From Bimastos eiseni (Eukaryota; Annelida; Clitellata; Crassiclitellata; Lumbricidae): a stretch of 64,000 bases of DNA. The translations under genes were made by a program, and so were the position numbers. The notes below the pieces were generated by a model, which did no database searches, was not told where the DNA came from, and saw only the letters and a program-made list of their open reading frames with translations. Shown here piece by piece: positions 32,211 through 44,900 of the stretch (positions within the stretch are counted from its first letter, which is position 1; each line of letters opens with the position of its first letter). The DNA lies in the NCBI GenBank assembly GCA_959347315.1, contig OY365810.1, positions 31,829,476-31,893,475 on the forward strand, in the 5' to 3' direction.

Positions 32211-35200
32211 GCCGTATCTCAGCAGTAAAATAAGTCGGCTTATACCCAATCAGTCTTAAGACGACGAGAAGAGACTATAATTCTCCCAACTAGGCCTATA
32301 TTATATAAAGATCACAGATCAATAAGAAGAGGGAAGGTCATTCCAGAGCATGGATAGGCACGATATGGTGGGCGGTAGGCTGGTAGCAGTTCGCGACCTG
32401 AAGAACTGATCAACATAGTCCTATGAGTTTGCTTGAGCGGTTGAGCCACATCCTCGGAGTGGAAGATCTTCGCCTTCGGAGATGAGCCAACAATATTTAT
32501 TCAGATAAATCATATGCTTAATAATTGGCGAAATGAGTTACGATAATTAGTGTCGTTTCCAAATTTAAAAAAAACAATCAAATGCGTGTCATCAACGGTT
32601 GTTAGTGACATCAAAATACAAGTAAGTTGTAAAGGAAGGCAGTTTTCCTTAAAAAAGGCAACAAGGCCTTGAAAATAACTACATCACTGTCATTTTTCTG
32701 CTTGTCTTGTTTTTATTGGTCGCTGGTTGGTAGACCGCTTTCTACATGGGTCTACTTTTTTGTCTTCAGATTCTGAAGCGATGTCATCGAACGAATCGCT
32801 GACGGCTGAAAGTCCTTCGTTGATTCTTCCACAGACAGGTCATCTAATACACTGAGTTTCTGTCCTGATAAGATTTCTCAGCTTAAAACTTTTATTCAAG
32901 GTTTCTGCTTCTTACTTGTCCGCCACGCGAACTCAAATTAATTAGCTAAGAGCTCCTTGGCGACAACCTTATTGAGCTGCAAGACATGCACTAATCGCAT
33001 CTTTGTTGTTCAAAACAAAGGTCAAACTGCAACAAGATTACAATAGGCATAAAGATGACGTAATCACGATAATGACATTTGCGATGGATGCTCAAATTGT
33101 TATGATTGCGTCACAGTTGCACGATGATGTGGCGACATTATTACAGATGAGAAAAGATGACGCAATTATTATGATAAACGTTGTTGAAGATACTTCGCAA
33201 AAATATCAATGGATGTTGCCATGGATACTCAAATATGCCGACAGAATGCCGTGATCATGAAACGATCCCACTGCCATGACTATCATTCTGTTGCAGTGTT
33301 AGGGCCTATTTGCATCATCAATGTTTGAAGGAATGAGGTCTGGTACTATTAGTTACTAATTTTCATAGCCCGATTTAGCCAAAAAACTTATAATCCCTAC
33401 CACGCCATTTTTGAAGATAGGTTAACATTATAGTCCTTGTGAATGTCCACAAGCTGCAGTAGAGGCATTTAGGAGTCACAGCAACTAGGCTACTTGTTTG
33501 TTTGTATGGGGCCTATATCATGGGTCCGTATTTGGTCCTCTATTTAACATTACATTACATCATCAACATACCACGCCACTATAGAACGCTGACGGATACG
33601 CATTCGCGGTGACATTGTATGGGCGCCCGTACAAAGGGGCTAGAGGGGGCACTTTCCCCTCTCTGGAAAAATGTTTGTTTGTTGATAAATTTGGAAAATT
33701 TTCAGATTTTTTGCGTTTACATGACCTGGTCGAAAAATATCAATGTTCTTAAAGGCTTGTAAACAACTATAACGCACTTGCTAAAAAATGTAACATTGGG
33801 CCAGGATTATTGTGTTTTTGTCCCTATTCGAAATATTTCTGTGGACGCCCATTGGATATCGTAGGCCTACCTATGCTGATGATACTTAAATCATCATTTC
33901 CTTTGACAGTCTGTTATGTGACTCATCGGAGCATAATGTTATCTGCCGTCTCAGATGAGGTACAGTCTTAGCAGCAGGAGGACACTAAAGTAGAGTTTCA
34001 CCAATTTATCGGTCATGTTCATACATGTAATTGCGCCGATTAATTATTAGAGAGGTGAGTATAATCGGTATTGGTAAAAATTATCGGTGCCAATGTATAA
34101 ATATTTTTTGACAGCTCGTCACTCCCCGGATGATTTAGCAATACCCTGTACGGGAGAAAATGCTGAAATAAATATTTTTAGCACGACGAAAGAAACAGCA
34201 AAGCATCTGCTTGCATTGCAATAGTGGGTTAATTTGTTTTGGACTAAAAAAACAACGAAAAAATCGATCGCATAATCGACTGTACGCTGTATCAGCAATG
34301 AAGTCCTCCTTACTTGTTTGGAAGTATTTGGAGCACCACTTATAATTTGACATGTCCATGCACGACCATAACTGAATTAACGCACCACTTCTTTATTTAA
34401 TCGATACCTTGTGAAACGACGGTTTCCATGACTACAGGTCGGATGTTCTATACTGTCAACGGAAGTGAATATTTCAACGACACTGGGGCGGATCTGGAGG
34501 ATCTCGACTGGGTGACATTTGGCGTTCGCAGCTGCTGTTCCGCGCATATTGCATTGAGCTCAGGCGGATTTGCAGTCGGTCAGATGGCATATGAGATTGC
34601 TCTTGGGGACAATAAGAATATGATCAGCCGTATCAGGTAGTCTACAGTTAGTCATTTATGGCTATGATTATTCTCATCTTCTGTGTCGTTGTCATTGTTG
34701 TCTTCGTAATATTTTTTCTCGATGCCATCATCATCAACATCATCGTCGTCGTCATCGTCGTCGTCGACGTCGTCGTCATCATCATCGTCGTCATCATCAG
34801 CAGCCGCAGTATTATTATCAACATTATCATCGTTATCGACTTTATTATCATCGGCATCATCAGCATCAGCAGCAGCAGCCACATCATTATCAGCAGCCAC
34901 CGCATCAGCAGCAGCAGCAGCATTATTATTATCAACATCATCATCGTTATCGTCATCGGCATCGGCATCGGCATCGGCATCGGCATCGTCGTCGTTGGCA
35001 TCGTCATCATCATTATCATTATCATTATCATCATCATCGTATTCCCCGCTGCCATCAGCGTCATCATCATCGCAGTCAGTGACTCTGTCGTCATCGCTAT
35101 CTATCATCATTATCATTGTTGTCGTCCTCTACACGATTGTTATGAAGATCACGAGAACACACTTACACAAATACATGCATACATGCTATTTACAAAACCT

Positions 35201-38200
35201 GAATGATTATATTCTTTGATTTAATTTTCAACAGAGATAAGCTACAAAGTGGTCTCTATCAGAACAGTTACGAAAAGGATTCAGTGCTGAGCTGCAACGT
35301 CCTTCGTTGGTTCTGGATCTCATGGACGTCCACTGGAATTCTCTCCGTCGGTCAAGGATCTGAACGGGACGTCTCCGTCTTTATGGTCTACTCGTCACGA
35401 TCCATACTGACCGTGACTCGAATGGGAGTCAGTACCCTCTCTTGCTCTGAAGGTCAATGGGTCATACCAGACGTCTACTATCCATCCTCAAGTAGGCTGC
35501 TTCAACGTCCATTACTAAGTGATCTTTTACATGCATACATACATACATACATAAATGCACATATAGGGCCTACATATTAGAGATGAGCGACTAATCGATA
35601 AGATTCAATTGACTAATCGTTTGAACAAATAGCTAATTAAAATTCTAGTTCTAATCAATTAGCTATTCTAGTTGATTGGTAATTTTTAGCTAATTCCACT
35701 CGTTCAACGATTAGCTGCTTGATTAGATCAGCGTTTTTCTAATTATGTTTTTCACATTTGCTTTGCAGGCGCTTGGTGACAAAGAAATCCTGAATTGCTT
35801 GAAATGTTCTTTTATAGAATCAAGATAAGAGTGTTTTTCGGAAGGAATATAAAAATTGTAATGATATTCATACTTATAATAATGATAATAACAATGATAA
35901 TAATTGGCATTAGGATGACTTGCTTCTTTAATTAAATTTTCAGCCACGCCACTAGACACTACTACAACAGCGACTGTGAACTCAACCGAAACATCTTCGC
36001 ATTTAACATTCTCAAACGTCACCAACGCGAACGTCAATGTTTCTGCCGCAACGGTTGCAACATCTAGCGGAACAAAAGCGACCACCAACACAATCACATC
36101 AACAGGTTTTCTAGGATCAGCTCAGAACGCAACGTCAACCAGCACCAATTCCTCAGTGGATAATTCAACGACCAAAGACTATTCAAACCAAACCGTCGTT
36201 TCATACTCAACTTCAACAACCATCCTGATGACAGACAACATGACCGAAGCGCAGCATTCGGTCTCTCAGATTGGCTCAACACTTTCTCAGTCAAACACAA
36301 CGTCTCAACCAATGTCAACCTCTTCTGCGATCGGACCAAATGCAACCTATTCTACTTTAAATGTCACGCAATATCCAGCTTCTGCGCTCGGTCTGACGAC
36401 GCTTAATTCAACATTCAACGCAACTTTGTATACAGCTTCGATCAATGTTTCAACCGGAGCGTCAACTTTGCTCCTCTTTTCTCTTGGATCAGCAGCGACC
36501 AATCCCTCGGTCCTTCAAAATATTTCATCGTCTGTCGGGTCACCAGTTGCACCACAGGTCCTTCAGAACACATCGTCTTTTGTCGGGTCTTCAGTTACAA
36601 CACCGGATCTTCAAAATACGTCTTTTGTCATGTCCCCAACTACTTCACAGATCCTTCAAAATACGTCGTTTTTAACCAAGTATACTGAGTCTCAATACTC
36701 GAATATCTCGACGCTTTCGTCTGATGCTATGTCTGTCGTAACGAAATGGGAAACGTGGAATAACTGGAACGACTCCATTTCAGCTGATACGACGGTTGCA
36801 ACTCAGCAATTTGACCCAACCACCGATTTTGGCGTTGTTTCTATCCCAGACAATTCCTACATCAACGGTAAGGAATTAACACAGGACCCAACGCAACGTA
36901 ATATGACACAACACAATAAAATATGACCTAGCATAACGGAACATAGCAGACTATAATTAGGATAGGTGTTTGGTGGCTCAAAAAGCATCTTGGCCTAATC
37001 TGTGTTAGAAACACTGATTAAAATCTTTAATTATTCATGTTTATCAATAGTGAATAGCGTTTTCTGGGTAGGGTGGAATTTCACGTAGTACTTTTCCTGA
37101 GCATCAAAATTTATTTCCGTGAAGGACTATAAAAATATTTGACTCACATTTGTTCTGTTTCAGCATCTAATCTCGAAGTTCATCTGACGCCAAACGGTGA
37201 GATGATCCAGATACTGACAGGAAATAGGATTTTAACAATGGCAGATTTATGTCCATAGGATGGGTTGGTAATCGTGTTTTATAGTGCGAGGGGATCTGGG
37301 TTCAAATCCCAGTCGAACCCACTTTTGATCAGTGAGAGAGTTAGATGGTAATTCAAATTATTGGAGCTATTTTTGAATGTCTGCCTTTAATAAGAATAAT
37401 AATAATTACTAATATGTATGTACTTCGCCTACATAGGCCTATGTAATATAATTAACATGTAGTCAGCTAATTGGTTAGTTCGATAGTGTTAATTGTTGCA
37501 CTGGAGTTCCTCACGCTCACATATGTGATATGTTACTGTCATTCATAAAATGTCAGGCTATCTGGGTTAACTTAGTCCGACATTACTTTATATAAATTAT
37601 CAACATTTAATCTTTGCTTTCTATACCATTAATTCTGTTGCATCTCTTATGCCCTTTAGTATCATTTACCCTTTTGACCTTTGACCTCCGCCTTACACTT
37701 ACGCCTACATGTACGTGGCCTAACGGAGGTAATTGTTTCTACGTGTTCAGTGGTGACGATGCTATGTCCATCTCCTCCGTTGGCCGATAACACAGAACTG
37801 ACCGTCTCTGACAACTGGACTTATAGCCAAGTGGCGATCTACACCTGTCTGACAGGTCACTACTTCGTTGACGGAGGTCGATCACGTTCCGTTCTATGCA
37901 TCAACGGAAGTTGGCACATCAGAGTGAAAGGATGCAGACGTGTGTATACCTCCGTAATGCAATACAATGCAACACACAAAACAATACAAGAGTAACAGCA
38001 CAGTATAATGACAATGCCATAGAAGGTAATGCAATGCTAAGGAACATTGATAATGACCCTCACTTAAGTGAAGAAAACCAAGACTTTTCGCAATGTCAGG
38101 CGTTTCACTCAATTCATTTATCGGCCACAGTGCAATTTTCACAGCAACGTTTCGACATTTCATTTCTGTGTTGAGTGTATTGTGGAATGGCGTTGGCACA

Positions 38201-40677
38201 TTTTACAGTTAGATAATATGTCATACATATTGACTAACAGAGATCGTTCAAGTTCTTCTATGTGAAACTTGTAACTCTTTATTAACTATTTCGTCAGCCG
38301 TCAACTAAGGAACCCTGGTAGCAGCTCTTTAGATGCCATTTTATTTTAACTGTCCAAACAAGGAAAGGGATGGTGAGATATGGAGAGAGAGAAAACAGAA
38401 TGAAGCAAAGGTTTATAGATAGAGAATAGAGTATGAGCTGACCAACCAATATACGAAGTAATTGATGGCTGCTACCAAAACAATTGAATCAATAATGTCT
38501 TTATACTTTAAGCGGTTCCCTGCAGCTATTTTTCGCCGAAGAGTCAGATGAACACGACCTTGAACTGGAATCAACTGGCAATAACAACCTGCGCTGATGG
38601 AAAGAGAGTTCAGAATGGAAACTTAACTGGAAGCGCAAAGTGCAGTGCGTCGCACACGGGAGAAAGCGGAGTTCTATCAAAACCGTATCATCAAGAATGC
38701 CAAAGTGAGTGAAAACCAAACAATGCCCTCTGCTTCTTTAGCGCAGGCTGTACGAAACTTTTAACTATTGGTTCGCAAATGCAAAGCTTCGTGCATCAGT
38801 CAGCTTAATATTGGTTAACACGTAAGGTGGTGGTTCAAACTTAACAAGTGAAAGTAAAAACATGAATTTTTCGAGACCCTCTTTCATTGACTTATGGTAA
38901 TCTGGCAGATGGCGGCGTGGCGCAATCGATCCATTTCCTTCAGAGATTTTTTATGATGTAAACTTGTCGGAGTGGAGCTCGTCAAGGAGGACTCGGTCGA
39001 GTGGTTAAACAATATTTAATTTCTTTCATTTGTTGTCATTTTTTCTCAATTTTTGAGTTATATTGTTTTGCAAGCGTGACATGTGTGCAAAATTTCAGCT
39101 ATGTCTGTCGACGGGAACATGTCGAAAAAAGAGTTGAAAGAACTCCGACGAACCGACGTCTACGACAAACTTTATGCAAGCCAAGTTAGAATAAAAAATG
39201 CTGATGATGCTTATGCTAGTAATGTTGATGATATCGCAATGATGAAGATGATTGTGATACTGCCGATGATGCTGATAATTATGATGACGAGAAGGATTAA
39301 GATGACGATGATTACGATGACGAGATAAACGATCATGATGATGTTGATGAAATGATGATGAAAATCGTGGCGATAATACTGATGAATAATTATGCTGCTG
39401 CTGCTGCTGATGATGATGATAATAATGAAGTGGTTATAATAACGATTGTCGCAGCGTCCTTGTGTTCATCTGTGCCACAAGTGACCAATGCTTATATTCG
39501 GTACGGTCAGTGGCCATTCAGCCTAACCATCGCCTGCTATCGTGGATACTATCTGTCATCCGGGTCACAGCTGCAGACCCTTGAATGCACAGCAGACGGA
39601 ATCTGGACGATTCCAGAGAACTGTTATGGTAATCGTTGCATATTGCCATTGTCACTTGGTTAGTTAGCACAAACAAAGAATTAATTGATCAGTAAATAAT
39701 AATTAATTAATGAACCCATGAAGATCGATGTGCGAACGAGTCAGTTAATGAATTCAGTGATTAATCAATTGACTAACTGAATAATACGTGTATGCATAAT
39801 TTCGCATATTAACACACGTACATACATACATACATACATGAACCCATTCATCATTCCATCCATCCATCCATTTATCTATCCACCTATTCCTTCGTACCAT
39901 TTATCCATCCATACATACATAAATACACACACATACATACATAGTATTACATACATAAACGCATACATACATACATACATAGTATTACATACATACATGC
40001 ATACATACATACATAGTATTGCATACATACATGCATACATACATACATCCATACATACATAATATTACATGTAATGTACATAGTATTACATACATACATA
40101 CATAGTATTACATACATACATGCATACATACATACATAGTATTATATACAGACATGCATACATACATACATATATACATACATACATAGTATTACATACA
40201 TACATACATACATACATAATATAACATACATGCATACATACATACATAGTATTACATACATACATGCATGCATACATACATAATATTACATACATACATG
40301 CATACATACATACATACATGCATACATACATACATGTATGCATGCATGCGTACGCGTACCTGTACCTATGCATATATTTATTCATATACCTTATTTGCCT
40401 ATTATGTTAATTATGACATATGGTGCTTGAGAGGTTATTGAGACATATTTTTTTCATTTGTCTATGAAGCCGTTGACTGTGGATCGTTGGTGAAGACAGC
40501 GAACGTCGATCTGAACACAAATTCCAGTGTCTTTGGCTCTGTTGTCAATGCATCTTGTAAGCTAGGAACAAGAACAACAGATGCAAGGATCTTCCAGATC
40601 CTGCAATGCAACGAGTACGGTGCTTGGAATGACTCCATACAGCCATGCTACAGTATGCTCAAAACATAACAGTTTTT

Positions 40678-40708
<31 letters not shown>

Positions 40709-41963
40709 GTCAAACCTAACATACGCTCTCGTGTAGAAAGATAAAACTAGAAGAACAGTCACTCGGACTAAATCCGAGAAACAATCGTGGGTATGTGAAG
40801 TATCAGCGACTTTACTTTCTCCATCTCGGCATATATAGGACATCTTTCGCGCCGCCTGATCTAACTGACAGCGTAGGCCTACGATCAACGTGCTACATTC
40901 AGTTATAACGAGTTCACTCAGTGTACTCATTATTGCCACCGCCTCTGTCCCATTCATGCATAAATTATATTCGTATATACATGCATACAGAGTGTATATA
41001 GGCCTATACGTACGCGTTTGTTTCATGTTCATTGAGTGATTTCTTTCTCTTATAGAACTGTCTTGTCCAGAGTTTCCTCGACCGAATAATTCCGTAATTA
41101 CTGGATTGGTGACGGCACCTTTCATCTACGGTACAACGATACTTTACTATTGCAACGACGGAAGACGTTTCGAGAATGGATATTGGTACAAATACATTCA
41201 CTGCGACAGAAACGCTCTCTGGAACGACACGGGATTCACTTGCGAATGTAAGTAGCCTACTGTTGGCTTCTGCATGGCGCGTTCTCTAACGTGTTAATCT
41301 AAGTAGGCCTAAAACTGAGGCCTCCGTCAAAGCATCATCATCATACACGGCCCCATCCGATAAAGGATAAAAAGAACTTCCTATCCAGAATGATATACAC
41401 ATGTAAGCACAAGTATTAGACCGCTAGCGATTGGACATATCCGGAACATTAATATATTGATCTCTTAAAGCAACATTTAGGACTTGTTAGTTTGTAAATG
41501 GTTGCATTTTGACAGCTATGATAGTCTTTCTGTATACTATTATCGTTATAAACGGAATACAATACAATACGATACAACGTTATTGCTGCCAATGTCTGAA
41601 TTGTCAAATTTTAACTGGGATGGGTTCTGGGGGGGGATTGAAAATGTTTCACATGTCCAGATGTTCCGACCGGAATTTTTACGAGCCTGAAACCGGTATA
41701 CCGGCTGAATTAGTTATGGAGGATAACTGTGGGTTTTCGGTTCACAAACTTGATTCTTGGCTGTGTTAAGTTAAATTAAGCCAATGAAGGCTGATATGGA
41801 GAGTTGCTTGACCCTAAAGGTAATTTTTGAGAATTAACTGGTGGGGTAGAAAATGAACTTGGGAAAATGAACCCTCACAGTCCCCAGATAATTCAATCAC
41901 TGATATGGCGCTTTCGGAAATGCACCATACCATTTTGTGCCTCTCTATATCGGTATCTGTCTG

Positions 41964-41994
<31 letters not shown>

Positions 41995-44900
41995 TTCTCC
42001 CATATCTGTTTCAGTATCTCTTATTCTCTAAGATACACTATCGATGAATAAAGACATATTGTCTTTTCTGGTTGCTTTCAGACAAGAGGTGTCCACCAGT
42101 TCCTCAGATGCCAAACGGTCTTCCAGACACCTACCTAGCTCTGAACGGAACCGTCGTTAACTACACCTGTCCCAACGGATTCCTCCAACCGTCGCAGTCA
42201 ATCGTCTGCGATGGCACTGATTGGAGCTGGATTCCAGACATTAACTCTTGCAGAGGTTTGTCATCGAGATTCGGAATGGACACACGCACACATACAGATG
42301 CACACGAACAAACACACAAACACACCTACACACACCAACACAAACCTACACACACACTCGCGCGCGCACTCACGGTTGCAGCATGTTATTGATTGCCTCA
42401 CGGATAGCATCGTTAAATTAACGTAAATTTCTATTTCTGTATTTTCTACTTTGTTGCGAGTGCAACTACATATCATATGATGTTACCGTTATTACGTGCT
42501 GTGGATAATAAAAGTAGGCCTGTACACAATTAGGTCTAAAAGACTTGTAGATGTCATAGGCTCTAATTATCATCAAAAAAATCATCAATTAACACTAGTG
42601 GTTTAGACTTCTTGAACCCTCGTGCACCACCAGTAGTTCTAGCTGCTGATGTTACTTTTTATATTTTCTCATCAGTTCAAGCCTTGCGAATGAATTAGCA
42701 TACTTGCAATCGTAAATCAAAAATATCTAAAGATTTAATAAAAGAGAAACGATTCTTCGGTGTTCTCTGTGGTCTCTCTGGCTTTCGGACTCGAACCATC
42801 ACTTGTCAACTCAAGACATCCGGTCTAACAAAGCTGAGCCCTCGTAAATAAATTGGTGCCTTGCGCCTAGCTTTAGAGCAGTGCTATAGAAAATTGAAAT
42901 TTACGTTTACGATTACTCATAGTGCTGTTGTTTTTCTATGTGTCGTTGTTTTCCATTAGACATTATTTTTCCATGTGTTGTTGTTTTTCCATTAGTGTTG
43001 TTTTTCATGTTTTGTTGTTTTCCATTAGACATTATTTTTCCATGTGTTGTTGTTTTTCCATTAGTGTTGTTTTTCTGCGTGTTGTTGCTTTTCAATGTGT
43101 TCCTGCCTATTGCTATGAACAGTTGCCAGTTGTCCGTTGCCTCCGAGCGTCAACCACGGAACGTATAGCTTCAGTGGAACGGCCATCCAAGGCGTTGCCA
43201 TGATTGTCTGCAACGATGGTTATTCCGTGAATGGTCAGCGGTCAGTCAATGCCACTTGTTTCCAGGATGATCAATGGTCACCAGCCATCATCAACTGCCA
43301 ACGTATGTATTTGTATAAAGGTGCTAAAGAGTTGTAAGAAAAACTTACAACACAGACTGGTTCATACGAAACGATGAAAGTCCAGAGATTTTCTTGTGGC
43401 TTAACATTCTGGCTTTAATTGATATATAGATCTAAACATATTTAGCGCCGGCATTTAAAAGTTAATTCATCTGACAAAGCTTTTACATGGCACATAAAAT
43501 CTTTCAGATTTGCATTTTTGCGATCACAATAAATTACATGCCCCACCAGACAAGCAGGCAGACAGACAATAGGCAGACGAATAAATCGGATTTTAGGCAG
43601 GCAAACATATAGATACATTGATAAATGTGGATATTGATATAGATATGAGATAGAGATATATTAACATAGATTGATTTAGATGTGTAGATAGATGACTAGC
43701 CAGGTTGACAGAATGCTATTGGATAGATGGATGCATGGATGGCTGGACGGTGGATCGACGGATAGATAGACAGTTAGACAGACAGACGCCAGACAAACAG
43801 ACAGACAGACAGACAGATTAGACAGACAGACAGACAGACAACTAGGTTAGATAACACGTTACCACTTAACCTGATTTACCTCCTCTGAGCCTCGGTCTGT
43901 TTGACTGCAGCGGTCGACTGTGGACCCTCACCATCGATAGATGGAGCCTTTGTGCTGCCTTCGTCATCGACTGTCTTTGGAAGTTCTCTGACCTACGTTT
44001 GTGAGGAGGGTCTCTTCTTCCAACGAGGGATCTTCGTCGTCTACATGGAATGCACAGCCAACGCCACCTGGCAACCGATCCCTGAACAGAGCTGTAAGAG
44101 TAAGTACATTGCGTTCTTATTGCTTGAAGGCTACGATCTGCGAAGCTGAACGCGCATGGTTCCTTACCCATAGTCATTTCATTCACTCGACCGTTGGGTC
44201 AATTGTGACGAATCCTCCGTGAGGGTCAACTTTTTGTACGAGAGGGAGAGGTGCTCAAGCCTCAGGCATCCCCGAAGGATCAGCTTATAGACCTACTCAG
44301 AGGCGCTCAGTCAAGATAGAGAACGATGTCATGTCAGTGCTCTTGAATAAGCTGAGACGCTTTGCTTGCTTTCGAGTACTTTCGAAATATCGAGTTTACA
44401 ATTGCGATTATCAAACACGTGTTACATCCCGAACTTCGGTGGTGGGCAGCAAATCAACGTAGGCCTAATTGGACTCACAACATCGTCGACCAATGGCCCG
44501 GCGGATAACGGATTGGCAATGGAGCGTTCTCGTTTGATGCCTTGTCCATTAGACACAGGCGCTATAGAAATTATGAATTCACAAGCCAGTTGACTTGAGT
44601 CAAGCTCAGCATCTTCTGCCTTTGTATTCCTGCAGCAGCAACATGTCCGCCACTTCTGTGGAGACAGCTGAGCACAGAGAACGTGAGCATCTCAACTGAG
44701 GTGAACGTTTCCTGTCCATCTGGTCAGATACTCAAGAACGGCGAAGGTTGGATGACTACGATGTGCGATGGATACGGAAGATGGTCGCCTGTGGTGCCAG
44801 ACTGCGTCAACCTACAAAGACCAGAGATTCTGAGATCAGTCGGGCAACAGATGAGTCAGTCAACCCAAAAGCATCGATGATACAATACAATACAAACAAT

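Larger units (their letters stand above)
37751..44854 (+). other. Nine consecutive sushi (CCP) domains, one exon each
   Basis: Exons at 37751, 38513, 39455, 40470, 41056, 42082, 43123, 43911 and 44636 are 174-219 nt and all phase 1-1. Each encodes four cysteines in CCP order. Eight have the Trp before Cys4 (for example WTIPENC, WNDSIQPC, WSPAIINC). The second (38513-38704) lacks it (SKPYHQEC). The ninth exon continues about 20 residues past Cys4 before its donor. Confidence 0.92.

Noticed and set aside
34648..35219. ORFs of 148-182 codons rich in Asp, Ser, Ile or Met
   Set aside because: Low-complexity trinucleotide tract inside an intron; all frames are equally open.
37261..37322. tRNA gene on the plus strand
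   Set aside because: Good T arm and B box but only about 61 nt, with no D arm, A box or proper anticodon stem.
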